A stretch of 64,000 nt of DNA, from positions 124,001 through 188,000 of the forward strand of contig CAXXHP010000002.1 of NCBI GenBank assembly GCA_963662675.2, read 5' to 3'. The notes under the pieces are model-generated. The model did no database searches. It saw only the letters and a list, made by a program, of their open reading frames with translations, and was not told the origin of the DNA. This stretch comes from G963662675 sp963662675 (GTDB lineage: Bacteria > Bacteroidota > Bacteroidia > Bacteroidales > Prolixibacteraceae). The position numbers and the translations under genes were made by a program. This document shows, piece by piece, positions 26,405 through 35,693 of the stretch; position 1 is the first letter of the stretch; each line of letters begins with the position of its first letter.

Positions 26405-27220
26405 CTATTTATATGCTTTTACAATTAATCCTGTACCTGTTGAGTGATGCCCATTTACATCAAAATAATTCAGAACAGCAGCAATGGGGTAAATCACCAA
26501 ATAATAAAAAGGAAGAATTATAAAAAATAATTTGTTGACCCCCAACAGTTGAATCGGATATTTCATGGATAAGCGCCATGACAGTTTACCGGGTGTACCG
26601 TATGAATAGCGTGCTTCTACCTTGGAAAATCCGGCAGATTTTAATTTCTCTTTTATCTCATGTATGTTGTAACCATCGCGCACATGCTCATCAACAAATC
26701 CTTGTACTCCATCTCCTTCATCATGGTCGTGCACATCAGATCCACCTTGATCTGAAGGTGTAGAGATAAGCAACACTCCTTTCTCACTTAATGATTGATG
26801 AAAGTTTTTAAACACCTGCACATCTTCCTCAATATGTTCCATCACATCAACCGAAATAATCAAATTATATCGATTTGGCTTGATAAATCGGGTGAGATCG
26901 GCCACTTCAAATTTCACACGTGCCTGCTGTCCAATTTGATGAAAGAAACGATTGCAATCTGCTATTTGTTCTTCCTTAACATCAACTGCTAAAATAGAGG
27001 GTTGGAGAAACATTCTACTCATCCGATATGTGTATTGCCCAAAACCAGAGCCGGCATCCAGAATAAAACTATCATCCTGAAGTTTCAATGTCTTCAACTC
27101 CTTTTTTACATGCCATGCCCGTAATAATAGCAAATCGAGCAAACGATAAAACAACTTTCTTAAAGCCGGTGACTGATTAAAAACTTTTCCCAGCGAGCGC
27201 TTGATCGGATCGTACTGCAT
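26405..27220 (-). CDS. Class I SAM-dependent methyltransferase
   Basis: A 271-residue methyltransferase. Motif I is LDAGSGFGQYTYRM (SAM binding), followed by ILAVDVKEEQI and the post-motif YNLIISVDVMEHIEED. Residues about 225-255 (LFFIILPFYYLVIYPIAAVL) form a hydrophobic stretch that may dip into or cross the membrane. The substrate is unknown. Similar membrane-attached enzymes act on lipids, quinones or glycans. It is sandwiched between rbfA (two bases upstream) and the permease (no gap). Confidence 0.85.
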   Translation of the reverse strand: MQYDPIKRSLGKVFNQSPALRKLFYRLLDLLLLRAWHVKKELKTLKLQDDSFILDAGSGFGQYTYRMSRMFLQPSILAVDVKEEQIADCNRFFHQIGQQARVKFEVADLTRFIKPNRYNLIISVDVMEHIEEDVQVFKNFHQSLSEKGVLLISTPSDQGGSDVHDHDEGDGVQGFVDEHVRDGYNIHEIKEKLKSAGFSKVEARYSYGTPGKLSWRLSMKYPIQLLGVNKLFFIILPFYYLVIYPIAAVLNYFDVNGHHSTGTGLIVKAYK

Positions 27221-27222
27221 AA

Positions 27223-27561
27223 TCAGGTATTCAAAAGCCTGTCTATATTATCAATATAGTCGAGGCTGTCATCAATATAAAACTCTAGTTCAGGAACAAC
27301 TCTCAACTGCTTTCCCACTTTACGCCCCAGCAATCCACGAATTTGAGGATTGGCAATTCGAATTGTCTTCAAAACCTCTCGCCTATTATCTGTGGGGAAG
27401 ATGCTTATAAATGCTTTAGCCAAAGATAAATCAGGAGTTACCCGAACTACCGTAACACTAATCAGTGTTCCCATAAAACGCGTACGGCTCTCTTTCTGAA
27501 AAATATCGGCCAATTCTTTCTGTAATAACCGGCTTATCTTTTGTTGTCGTGTTGATTCCAT
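27223..27561 (-). CDS. rbfA: Ribosome-binding factor A
   Basis: RbfA (112 residues) binds the 30S subunit during maturation of the 5' end of 16S rRNA and in cold adaptation. The KH-type fold is visible from RQQKISRLLQKELADIF at the N-terminus through VTVVRVTPDLSLAKAFIS to IRGLLGRKVGKQLRVVPELEF, with the conserved P-x-L-x-F at the end. It is the first gene of the minus-strand operon. A 495-base intergenic region with a candidate small RNA separates it from trpS. Confidence 0.95.
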   Translation of the reverse strand: MESTRQQKISRLLQKELADIFQKESRTRFMGTLISVTVVRVTPDLSLAKAFISIFPTDNRREVLKTIRIANPQIRGLLGRKVGKQLRVVPELEFYIDDSLDYIDNIDRLLNT

Positions 27562-27631
27562 TTTCTATATTGATTGTCAGCTGCAAAGTTAAGCAAAATA
27601 CTCTATCTTCAATTTGAAATTAATAATACAC

Positions 27632-27752
27632 AAAAGCCTTGCTCAACCGGCAAGGCTTTTGATGATTTGAAGAACAGTGTTCTCAATATATAATATTGCT
27701 TATTTAGGCAGCGAATAACCCGCAACAAATCTGGAGGGTTGACTTCAGAGGC
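27632..27752 (-). ncRNA. Candidate small RNA between rbfA and trpS
   Basis: No gene is supported in the 495 bases 27562-28056. On the minus strand an exact TATTTTTG -7 box stands at 27766-27759. About 7 bases later a stretch of 121 bases begins that ends in a strong terminator (AAAAGCCTTGC / GCAAGGCTTTT, 27660-27632). The stretch contains an AACCC...GGGTT hairpin and a bulged TTGA-GAAC...GTTC-TTCAA hairpin, and no convincing reading frame. It could be 6S-like or another regulatory RNA. The family is not recognised and expression is unproven. Confidence 0.4.
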
Positions 27753-27998
27753 AATTTTCAAAAATAAATGAACTAAGATGTATTCCATAAAATGGCATAA
27801 AACACATTTTATATTCAACTAGAATACAGTGCCTTATACACAAGACTCCTATTCCGAGAGTATAAAAATAATTAATATCTCATAAGTTTTCAAAACACAA
27901 ACATCGAATTGTTATCAAACATCGACATATCTTGTTCCCTTTCAAATAAAAACATCAACCATCTGAAAATCAAGAATAGGCATACTTAAAAATAAATT

Positions 27999-28028
27999 TT
28001 TGTGTTTCGGGGAATCGGCTTATTTTTG
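27999..28028 (+). promoter_or_regulatory. Consensus promoter of trpS
   Basis: TTTG (27999-28002), an 18-base spacer and TATTTTTG (28021-28028) repeat the geometry of the tRNA-Leu promoter. The predicted leader is about 20 bases. Confidence 0.85.
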
Positions 28029-28056
28029 CAACTTACTTTATTCAATCATTTTTCAC

Positions 28057-29058
28057 ATGAAAAAACCTACGGTAGTAAGTGGCATAAGGCCAACAGGATA
28101 TTTGCATTTAGGAAACTATTTTGGAGCTGTCCGCAATTTTTTAAAAATGCAGGAAGATTATAACTGCTATTTTTTCATCGCTGATATTCACTCTCTAACA
28201 ACTCACCCAACTCCTGAAAATCTTCAGAATGGTGTAAAACAGGTATTGGCAGAGTACCTGGCTTGTGGTATTGATCCCGAAAAATCTACCATTTTCATAC
28301 AAAGTGATGTTCCTGAAATTACCGAATTGTATACGTTCCTGAATATGAACGCTTATTTAGGCGAGCTTGAAAGAACAACTTCATTCAAAGACAAAGCACG
28401 CCAACAACCGGAAAATGTAAATGCCGGATTGTTAACTTATCCGGTTTTAATGGCTGCTGATATCATTATCCACAAAGCCAATTTTGTTCCTGTAGGAAAA
28501 GATCAGGAACAAAACTTGGAGATGGCTCGTAAATTCGCGAAACGTTTCAATCGCATCTACAAATCAAAGGTATTTCCTACCCCTAAACCATTTACTTATG
28601 ACGGAGCTGATCTTATAAAAGTTCCCGGGTTGGACGGCAGTGGAAAAATGGGCAAATCAGAAGGAAATGCAATCAATTTATATGATGACCCGAAAGAAAT
28701 CCGCAAAAAAGTAATGCGAGCAGTAACAGATGCCGGTCCAACAGAAATGAATTCAATAAAACCAGAACCTGTCCAGAACCTATTCACGCTCATGGATATT
28801 GTGTCGGATCCTGAAGTAGTTAAGCAATTTGACGAGTCGTATGCCAAATGTGAAATCCGCTACGGCGACATGAAAAAACAATTAGCTGAGGATATTATCA
28901 CTTTTACTTCGCCAATTCGCGAACGAATAACTGAAATTTTAGCTGATGATGACTATTTAGGCCGAGTAGCAAAGATGGGCGCCGAAAAAGCCAGAGAATC
29001 AGCTTTATCGACACTTAATGAAGTAAAAGAACTGATTGGGTTTAAGAGACTTTTTTAA
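28057..29058 (+). CDS. trpS: Tryptophan-tRNA ligase
   Basis: TrpRS (333 residues) charges tRNA-Trp. The HIGH-type motif appears as PTGYLHLGNYFGA at the N-terminus and KMSKS as GSGKMGKSEGN. GKDQEQNLEMAR and DIIIHKANFVPVG are conserved active-site segments. The ATG at 28057 gives the usual MKKPTVVSGIRPTG start. A longer frame from 28000 begins in the -33 promoter element and is rejected. It is monocistronic, ending at a hairpin that overlaps the stop of the convergent AraC gene. Confidence 0.96.
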   Translation: MKKPTVVSGIRPTGYLHLGNYFGAVRNFLKMQEDYNCYFFIADIHSLTTHPTPENLQNGVKQVLAEYLACGIDPEKSTIFIQSDVPEITELYTFLNMNAYLGELERTTSFKDKARQQPENVNAGLLTYPVLMAADIIIHKANFVPVGKDQEQNLEMARKFAKRFNRIYKSKVFPTPKPFTYDGADLIKVPGLDGSGKMGKSEGNAINLYDDPKEIRKKVMRAVTDAGPTEMNSIKPEPVQNLFTLMDIVSDPEVVKQFDESYAKCEIRYGDMKKQLAEDIITFTSPIRERITEILADDDYLGRVAKMGAEKARESALSTLNEVKELIGFKRLF

Positions 29059-29108
29059 TGTGAGTTAAACTATTTCCCACTTAAGCCAATATCACACAGT
29101 TTAAGACG

Positions 29109-29157
29109 GGACATATCAACAATATTTGAAGAGCTGGGCAGTATGTCCGGCTTTTTT
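29109..29157 (+). terminator. Terminator of trpS
   Basis: GGACATA (29109-29115) pairs with TATGTCC (29142-29148), followed by GGC and a T run. The T run abuts the stop codon of the minus-strand AraC gene. Confidence 0.6.
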
Positions 29158-30268
29158 ATTGATCCATAAATTCTTTGGGCGATACTCCGGTTTGTTCCTT
29201 AAAAACCCTGTAAAAAGTCGCATAACTATTAAACCCCGATTCGTGGGCAACATCATTCATTTTTACTCCGTCTTGTTTAAGCAATAAGCCTTTTGCATAA
29301 GAAACCCGATACTCATTCACAAAGCGATTAAAGTTGGTCCCCATTCTTTCTTTAAAAGTATTTGAAACATAAGTTCTATTCGATTTCAGATCCTTCGCCA
29401 GCTTATCCAATGTTATAGTAGGATCCAAGTAAGAATGTTCATTCTCAAAATGCTTATAGATTGTTTGTTCCAAAGATTCTTTATTCCCCCACTCTTCCTC
29501 AAATGAATAAATAGATCGAGGATTAACAGAAATCAGTCTAAACATAAAATACCCACAAACAAGCCAGCCGGTACCCCAAAAAAGCTCAAAGCTAATTTGC
29601 CATAGAATGGTCGCATCATAACTGATTAATATCTGCATTAAAATAGTCCCAATTCCTAGAATTGTTAATATTGTTAATCCAAATAAGAAAATAGAAATCC
29701 TCCTATTACCTATTAACGGACTATCCTGAATCGATTTTCTAGTAATCTGTGGAATAAAATAAGATGAAAAGATAATTGTTACGACAAGTTCAATACTAAA
29801 TAGAATTGTTGTTAGCATATTCATGAAATAAGGAAACTTCAACTCCAGTGGTAAAAGGTCTTTTCGTCCAAAAATGATATCATAAAAATGCACTTTTAAC
29901 AAATCGAAGGGAACATGAACATAAAAGAAGTATGCAGAGCATACAAATTGAACCAATGGAATTAGAAAGAAATAAAAGGCCCACTTGGGTGTTTTTTTAC
30001 CCTCGTGACTTGATTCATATAAAAAGAATAGATACAGAATAGGTGATCCAACTAGACACAAGGGATAAAAAAAATTAAGAACAAGACTCATATCCAGTAA
30101 CTGGTTGAAGTCTGCAAGAACTGCCATGAAAATAATCCATATTGAAAGAAAAAAGAAAAAGGCGTATCTGCTGTCTATCTTTTCTCTCATTCTTTTAAAA
30201 AAAACAATCGCCCATATCCCGGGAGATGCTAAGGCATAAATAGATGAAACCAATAGGATTATTTTCAT
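29156..30268 (-). CDS. Membrane-anchored AraC-family regulator
   Basis: A 370-residue protein with six to seven predicted membrane helices (about residues 1-245) followed by an AraC/HTH_18 DNA-binding domain (about 270-370: LDPTITLDKLAKDLKSNRTY, then EFRVSYAKGLLL-like NEYRVSYAKGLLLKQ and HESGFNSYATFYRVFKE). The HTH has the full two-helix-turn-helix pattern ending in GVSPKEF. Membrane-embedded AraC proteins of this type are common in Bacteroidota and probably sense envelope signals; the ligand is unknown. It is divergent from the T9SS-sorted protein gene across 137 bases and may regulate it. Confidence 0.88.
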   Translation of the reverse strand: MKIILLVSSIYALASPGIWAIVFFKRMREKIDSRYAFFFFLSIWIIFMAVLADFNQLLDMSLVLNFFYPLCLVGSPILYLFFLYESSHEGKKTPKWAFYFFLIPLVQFVCSAYFFYVHVPFDLLKVHFYDIIFGRKDLLPLELKFPYFMNMLTTILFSIELVVTIIFSSYFIPQITRKSIQDSPLIGNRRISIFLFGLTILTILGIGTILMQILISYDATILWQISFELFWGTGWLVCGYFMFRLISVNPRSIYSFEEEWGNKESLEQTIYKHFENEHSYLDPTITLDKLAKDLKSNRTYVSNTFKERMGTNFNRFVNEYRVSYAKGLLLKQDGVKMNDVAHESGFNSYATFYRVFKEQTGVSPKEFMDQ

Positions 30269-30405
30269 TCAATGAAATTTTGCATGAAATTATGAAAAAT
30301 TGTAAATATGAAAACTGAATTTGTATTTATGAGAACTGAAATTTAACATGTTAGAATATTTTTGCCCCGAATTTATTATTTACGAAATCCCTTTTTCAAC
30401 CTAAA

Positions 30406-30891
30406 ATGAAAAAACCAAACTTCATAATCCTTTTCATTCTTTTGTTAATTAATAGCTCTGCTCTGTTTGCCCAGCAAGGTTTTTCAATAACTGGAGCAAA
30501 CATAAACTCCTCAACTGGAAGCATGAGCTACACAATTGGGATTTTTCCCTATGAAAGCTATTCCAACACAGAAGCTATAATAACTCAAGGCATTCAACAT
30601 CCCATGGAAATACAGACAAAATACACTTTTGATGAAAAAGATGAAATTGACTTGTATTGCAAAGTTTTCCCAAACCCGACAAGTGATCTGGTCAGCTTTA
30701 CCATCGACAACTACGCGATCGAAGATGTGTCGTATATTTTTGCCAACCACGCTGGCGAAACCCTTCGAACCGGGGAAATTATCGGAAACAAAGCCTGTTT
30801 TTCAGTAAAAGACCTTCCTTCTGGAATCTACTTGTTAAAGATTTCAGACAACAACTCAAAAATAAAGACCTATAAAGTCATAAAGCAATAA
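30406..30891 (+). CDS. Short secreted protein with T9SS type A sorting domain
   Basis: A 161-residue protein with signal peptide (about 1-22, LLINSSALFAQQ). A short central region with FSITGANINSSTGSMSYTIG follows, then a C-terminal type IX secretion sorting domain (about 85-161: VFPNPTSDLVSF, LPSGIYLLKI, KTYKVIKQ). The domain directs the protein through the outer membrane and to the cell surface or medium. There is almost no cargo between the signal peptide and the sorting domain, so the protein is mainly a surface adaptor of unknown function. It lies 9 bases before the tail-fibre-like gene and is surely cotranscribed with it. Confidence 0.87.
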   Translation: MKKPNFIILFILLLINSSALFAQQGFSITGANINSSTGSMSYTIGIFPYESYSNTEAIITQGIQHPMEIQTKYTFDEKDEIDLYCKVFPNPTSDLVSFTIDNYAIEDVSYIFANHAGETLRTGEIIGNKACFSVKDLPSGIYLLKISDNNSKIKTYKVIKQ

Positions 30892-30900
30892 AAAATAAAT

Positions 30901-32634
30901 ATGTTGAAAAAATTCTCCATACTAATTCTGATCTTCCTCACCCTGATTCAACTTGAAACAATAGCACAAACTCCTGAAAAAATGAGTTTTCAGGCAGTAG
31001 TACGGAATAGTCAGAACCAATTGGTGACCAACACCACCATTGGCATGCAGATCAGCATTCTGCAAGGCAGTGAAAATGGTGTAACTGTTTATTCCGAAAC
31101 ACAAAGCCCACAAAGTAATTCGAACGGATTAGTAACCCTGCAAATTGGAGCCGGGGATGTGATGTTGGGAGACCTCTCAACCATTGACTGGGAAGATGGC
31201 TCCTTTTATATTAAGACTGAAACTGACCCTGAAGGCGGAACAGATTACAGCCTTAGCTCAACCACACAGATACTGAGTGTGCCATACGCCCTGCACGCCA
31301 AAACAATTGACTATTACAATGAAATAGATCCCGAATTTGAAGCTTGGGACAAAAGTTCCGGTATATCAATCACTGAAAACCAGATTAGCGATCTAGATCA
31401 TTTTACCAACGAAGATGAAACCGATCCTCTGTTTTCTGACTCGCCAGCAGCTACAATTACAGAGACAAATATTAGCCTTTGGAATATTGACAATAGCAAC
31501 AGCAACGAACTACAAACCATCAGTAAAGAAGGCTCAACAATAACCCTCTCCAAAGGTGGCGGCTCATTTATCGATGATGTGGATAAAACCAACGAATTAA
31601 TTGATGAAGTCTCACTTGACGGAACAACATTGCAGGTAATTGACTCTGCCGGAGTTCATTCGGTTGATTTGAGCCCATTGCGTACAATCATTCACGATGC
31701 GGATAACGACACCAAAATACAGGTAGAAGAAAGTGCAGATGAAGATGTGGTTCGGATAGATGTGGCTGGAACTGAAACCATGACCCTAGATGGCTCAAGC
31801 GGTACAATTATGCGCTTACCCACAAATGATACGAACAGCAGTCTAAAAGTAAAAAATGCAAACGGTACAACTGTTTTTGGTGTTGACGGACGTGGACTAT
31901 TAAATGGAGATGGTAGTGGATTGTCAAATGTCAAGGCCAAGCTAGCATATAGACAAGGGAATAAAACAGTCAAGTTTCATGAAGGAGCTATTCCCGGTCT
32001 TAATGCTTATGAAGCACAGATTATGCGACAAGCAACTATATACTGTCCAGGACCAGGATATGTAATGGCACATGCATCTGGGTATGCTGATTGGGAAAGT
32101 CAAGATGTTGATCTCATCCGAATTTGGTTCTGGCCTCATCCCAGCGTTTATCCATCCAACTGGGAAACTCCTGATTTCCACAATCTTGGGATCTTATCTG
32201 ACTTTGGTTGTAAAGATTCATCAGATCAGTATTCATCGTGGGCCCTTTCTAAGGTTTATACCATTAACTCAGCACAGAATTTTACCGTTTACATCTGTGG
32301 AGACAAGCCTTTAAATGAATCCAAAGTTCGTGTAGGTGATCCAACCATACAGTTAATTTATTTTCCGACAGGAGGTGTAGGGGAAGTATCACTAAAAAGC
32401 ACGTCAATACCAGAGTTTGAGGCATCCGAAGCCAGTAATGATAGCTCTGCACGCCGAAATATTGATGGAAGTATCGCTGGAGAAGCCGAAAAACAAGAAG
32501 AAACGGGCACTGATCCGCCTCCATTAGAAATAACGAAGCTAACTAATGAAGTAAACGATTTAAAAACCGAAAATGAATTACTCATTAAACGATTAACGAC
32601 GATTGAGAAATTGCTTAACGTACGTAAAGAATAA
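30901..32634 (+). CDS. Large secreted tail-fibre-like surface protein
   Basis: A 577-residue exported protein. A signal peptide covers about 1-22. An N-terminal module common in Bacteroidota surface proteins follows (about 25-140: KMSFQAVVRNSQNQLVTNTT, SETQSPQSNSNGLVTLQIG, SVPYALHAKT). Asp/Thr/Ser-rich repetitive stalk segments come next (DPEFEAWDKSSG, DETDPLFSDSPAATI; LDGSSGTIMRL, GRGLLNGDGSGLSNV). A more compact domain has tryptophans and two cysteines (about 345-480). A C-terminal coiled coil follows (about 540-575: ITKLTNEVNDLKTENELLIK). It has no T9SS sorting domain of its own, unlike the protein encoded just upstream. Trimerisation and a binding function are inferences. Confidence 0.75.
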   Translation: MLKKFSILILIFLTLIQLETIAQTPEKMSFQAVVRNSQNQLVTNTTIGMQISILQGSENGVTVYSETQSPQSNSNGLVTLQIGAGDVMLGDLSTIDWEDGSFYIKTETDPEGGTDYSLSSTTQILSVPYALHAKTIDYYNEIDPEFEAWDKSSGISITENQISDLDHFTNEDETDPLFSDSPAATITETNISLWNIDNSNSNELQTISKEGSTITLSKGGGSFIDDVDKTNELIDEVSLDGTTLQVIDSAGVHSVDLSPLRTIIHDADNDTKIQVEESADEDVVRIDVAGTETMTLDGSSGTIMRLPTNDTNSSLKVKNANGTTVFGVDGRGLLNGDGSGLSNVKAKLAYRQGNKTVKFHEGAIPGLNAYEAQIMRQATIYCPGPGYVMAHASGYADWESQDVDLIRIWFWPHPSVYPSNWETPDFHNLGILSDFGCKDSSDQYSSWALSKVYTINSAQNFTVYICGDKPLNESKVRVGDPTIQLIYFPTGGVGEVSLKSTSIPEFEASEASNDSSARRNIDGSIAGEAEKQEETGTDPPPLEITKLTNEVNDLKTENELLIKRLTTIEKLLNVRKE

Positions 32635-32727
32635 CGAATCGTTCAAGTAAAAGAACCCGTGATAGCAAGTACAATCGAGTATTCACGTAATATTAAGTCC
32701 CTATCTTCCCCATTTCATAAATAGATT

Positions 32728-32765
32728 ATTCCCCTTTCAGAATTATTTCAGGAAGGGGAATTTTC
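32728..32765 (+). terminator. Terminator of the surface-protein operon
   Basis: ATTCCCCTT (32728-32736) pairs with AAGGGGAAT (32753-32761) and is followed by TTTT. It lies in a 331-base gap (32635-32965) in which no gene was seen. Confidence 0.8.
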
Positions 32766-32965
32766 AAATGTACAACACGCATAATTCATCTTTTTAGCAC
32801 GCTATATCCATCTTGGTATCTGCCAAGTGTCTTTATGTCCACAACAGCATCATATGATGCTGATAATCTAAGACATGTAAGTCATATTAATCTCAGATGT
32901 TTATCAAATTCTTCGTCCGATATCGCTTTTTTTTCTACATTTACACCGCACTTTGAGGATTGATC

Positions 32966-35062
32966 GTGAAAAATTTTTTATCGTACTTATTTACTTGCTT
33001 TTTCATTTATCACGTATTTGGATTAGGAATCGTTATGGGACAAAATCAATCCCAAATAGATTCTTTAAAAGAAGAAAATTTACTTGAATCCAGCCAAGAA
33101 CAACTCGTGAAAAATACGAACCAAATTGCCGAATTATTCAACAGAACAAATACGGACAGCTCCCTATTCTATGCTCAAAAATCACTGCAAATCGCAAATG
33201 AAATTGAATACAAACTTGGACAGGCACATTCATACTTCATAATTGCAAAAAATCTGGTTGAAAAAGGTCAATTTGAAGAAGCGATCAAAAATTATGACCT
33301 CTCCCTTAACCTATCTATTGAAGAAGGGGATTCGCTCAATACTTTACTTTGCTATAGAGGTCTCAGCTACGTATTCTCTTATGGGACTAGCCAGTTAAAA
33401 GGTCTTGATTATAGCACAAAGGCACTAGAGCTGGCCGAGCAATTAAAAGACTCTGTTAGCTTATCGGTCATTTACAACAATATTGGTACGATTTACCATC
33501 AATTAAAAGATTATGAATCAGCCCTCTTTTATTTCCAAAAAACGTTATCCATCGAATTGCAATTTGATTCTCCTGCAGATCTCGCCATCTCATATTCAAA
33601 CATTGGGGTTTTAGAAGTTGAAAATGAGAACTACGAGGAAGCTTCTTCAACCTACCGGAAATTACAAAAATTGCTGCCTGATGTTGACAATCCATACATC
33701 GAGTCATATTTATACCTTTCGTTATCTGGGTACTATACTGGTATTGCAGATTATGATTCAACAACTTACTACATCAATAAAGCAGAAGATCTTTGTATTG
33801 AAAATAACTTCCCTCATATACAAGCCCGTGTATATCGCAAAAAAGGGGAAATGTTTTTAAAGCAAAAGCGGTACAAGGAAAGTATCTACTTTTTTGATGA
33901 ATGTTTGGAATTGTCGGACTCGATCGGAGTTAGTGAAGAGTATCCAGAAATCTATAGCATGGAAGCCAATGCCTATGCTCAATTAGGGATGTATGAAAAA
34001 GCATATGAATTTTCACAAAAGGCATCTGCCTCTTTTGATTCATTAAAAAATAGAAAAATTGCCAGCTTTTTAGGCAAATTTGAAACAGAGCAAAAAACAA
34101 AAAATGAAATTCAGCGACAACAACTAGAACAGGCACTAGTAGATCAGCAAACCGAGAATGATACTTTCCAGATGAAACTAAAACTCGTGTTTGCACTTGT
34201 TACAATTGCTTTACTTTTATTTTCAATAGCCATCGTAATTTATTTTTTCTTGAAATCGAGAAAAAATAATGACATCTTAAAGACACAGCATACGGTTATC
34301 AATCAACAAAAAATACAACTTGAAGACAATCTCCAAAAACTAGAATTAAGTGAAAAGAACCTTAAAAAACTAAATGCAACAAAAGACAAATTTTTCTCCA
34401 TTATTGCACACGATCTTAAAAGTCCCTTTAACGCAACACTCGGACTTAGCGATGTTTTAATTCAAGGTTATGGTGATTTTAATGATTTAGAACGAAAAAC
34501 AATAATTGGTCAAATTGCAAAAACGTCAGAATCAACTTTACATTTACTAGAAAACCTGCTCACCTGGGCCAGTTCTCAAAGTGAATCTATAATATTAAAT
34601 ACAGGCCGACAAAACTTAAGAAAGCTTATCGATAAAGGTGTTTCTGCTTATCTGGGTGCTGCCACCATAAAAAACATCCACATTCAGAACAACATTCCCA
34701 ATGACATTCTAATATGGGTAGACAGAGACACAATAAAAACGGTTATTCTTAACTTACTCAATAACGCAATCAAGTTTACACTCGCCGGAGGAAAAATCGT
34801 TCTATTCTGTGAATTGAAAGGTGATTTTGTGATTATCAGTATTCGTGATTCCGGTATTGGGATGAGCTCTGAAATTCTTGACGGACTTTTCCATATTGAA
34901 AAGGATGTACGAAGAGATGGTACAGCAAATGAAAAAGGAACTGGTCTGGGCTTAATATTGTGCAACGAATTTGTTCAAAAAAATGGAGGAAAGATTTGGG
35001 CCGAAAGCATCAATAAACAAGGGAGTACCTTCTTCATCAGTTTACCTATTTACAAAAATTAA
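32966..35062 (+). CDS. TPR-containing sensor histidine kinase
   Basis: A 698-residue membrane histidine kinase. A signal-like N-terminal segment (about 1-24) is followed by about 370 residues of tetratricopeptide repeats (SYFIIAKNLVEKGQFEEAIK, IYNNIGTIYHQLKDYESALF). Then come a coiled coil, one membrane helix (about 410-432: FALVTIALLLFSIAIVIYFF), a second coiled coil, the HisKA domain with phospho-accepting His in SIIAHDLKSP, and an HATPase_c domain (LLNNAIKFT, IRDSGIGMS, GTGLGLILC). The TPR part is periplasmic. The GTG at 32966 is preferred over the TTG at 32960 because AGGA stands six bases before it. No response regulator is adjacent; the lone receiver at 18161 is a possible but unproven partner. 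Confidence 0.9.
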   Translation: MKNFLSYLFTCFFIYHVFGLGIVMGQNQSQIDSLKEENLLESSQEQLVKNTNQIAELFNRTNTDSSLFYAQKSLQIANEIEYKLGQAHSYFIIAKNLVEKGQFEEAIKNYDLSLNLSIEEGDSLNTLLCYRGLSYVFSYGTSQLKGLDYSTKALELAEQLKDSVSLSVIYNNIGTIYHQLKDYESALFYFQKTLSIELQFDSPADLAISYSNIGVLEVENENYEEASSTYRKLQKLLPDVDNPYIESYLYLSLSGYYTGIADYDSTTYYINKAEDLCIENNFPHIQARVYRKKGEMFLKQKRYKESIYFFDECLELSDSIGVSEEYPEIYSMEANAYAQLGMYEKAYEFSQKASASFDSLKNRKIASFLGKFETEQKTKNEIQRQQLEQALVDQQTENDTFQMKLKLVFALVTIALLLFSIAIVIYFFLKSRKNNDILKTQHTVINQQKIQLEDNLQKLELSEKNLKKLNATKDKFFSIIAHDLKSPFNATLGLSDVLIQGYGDFNDLERKTIIGQIAKTSESTLHLLENLLTWASSQSESIILNTGRQNLRKLIDKGVSAYLGAATIKNIHIQNNIPNDILIWVDRDTIKTVILNLLNNAIKFTLAGGKIVLFCELKGDFVIISIRDSGIGMSSEILDGLFHIEKDVRRDGTANEKGTGLGLILCNEFVQKNGGKIWAESINKQGSTFFISLPIYKN

Positions 35063-35131
35063 GCTCATCCAAATATTTTCAAAACCTGGGGAAGCATCGT
35101 ACACAGTTACAATTCTCGAAACGAATTGTAA

Positions 35132-35503
35132 TTATCCATTTTCTTTAAAATAACGCCGAAATAAGACCTTTTTTAGGTCCCGAAAGATAATCTGGTGCGC
35201 AATCACTTCTACTTGATTATACGAAGGGAAATCGATCTGTGTGCACGAAATATCTCTGTCGGTAATGTCAACTTGGTACAAAATCGACATCAGCAAATCG
35301 GAGTTGCTAATAAGCAAAGATTCTACCTGAGAAACCAACTGCTGGTGCAAATCTCGGTAAGCATCATCCACATGCCCCGAAAATTCGATTGCGATTCCAA
35401 ACATGCCAAAATCTTTTATTATCTGGGCAATGGTATCCAAAATAATTTCCTCCTTATCAAAATAAGACTGTAAATTGTTGCTTTGTATGTCAGGGAGGCT
35501 CAT
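35132..35503 (-). CDS. Conserved-looking hypothetical protein after metF
   Basis: A 123-residue soluble protein that I do not recognise. It has no signal peptide or membrane helix. The sequence is mixed alpha/beta in pattern: an N-terminal helix rich in Ile and Asp, IIKDFGMFGIAIEFSG, a helical middle (DLHQQLVSQVESLLI), a strand pair around LYQVDITDRDIS, and a basic C-terminus (FRDLKKVLFRRYFKENG). Codon usage resembles that of its neighbours. It lies 190 bases after metF on the same strand with a hairpin repeat between, so it may be the distal gene of the methionine operon or a separate unit. Confidence 0.6.
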   Translation of the reverse strand: MSLPDIQSNNLQSYFDKEEIILDTIAQIIKDFGMFGIAIEFSGHVDDAYRDLHQQLVSQVESLLISNSDLLMSILYQVDITDRDISCTQIDFPSYNQVEVIAHQIIFRDLKKVLFRRYFKENG

Positions 35504-35587
35504 GGCTTTTTCAGTTTAAGTACTGAAAGGTAGGGAATTTTAGAAAGAGAAGACGAAAAATTGAAATAACTCAGGAAAGTATTATTT

Positions 35588-35666
35588 CGTCATTGCAAGC
35601 AGAACAAAGCAATCTTTTCTGCTATTAAAAAAAGATTGCTTCAGTCGTTCCTCCTTAGCAATGACG
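35588..35666 (+). repeat. Intergenic inverted repeat, CGTCATTGC family (copy B1)
   Basis: The left arm starts CGTCATTGC and continues with AAGCAATCTTTT. The right arm has AAAAGATTGCTTC and ends GCAATGACG. The whole can fold as one long hairpin between metF and the downstream unknown gene. Confidence 0.88.
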
Positions 35667-35693
35667 TGTTCAACAAACAGATGAAATCATTCT

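Noticed and set aside
27609..27818. Minus-strand open frame of 69 codons between rbfA and trpS
   Set aside because: It reads through a strong terminator hairpin and has no recognisable pattern; the region is better explained as a possible small RNA.
28000..28056. TTG start and 19-residue extension of trpS
   Set aside because: The TTG is part of the -33 promoter element; TrpRS begins at the ATG at 28057.
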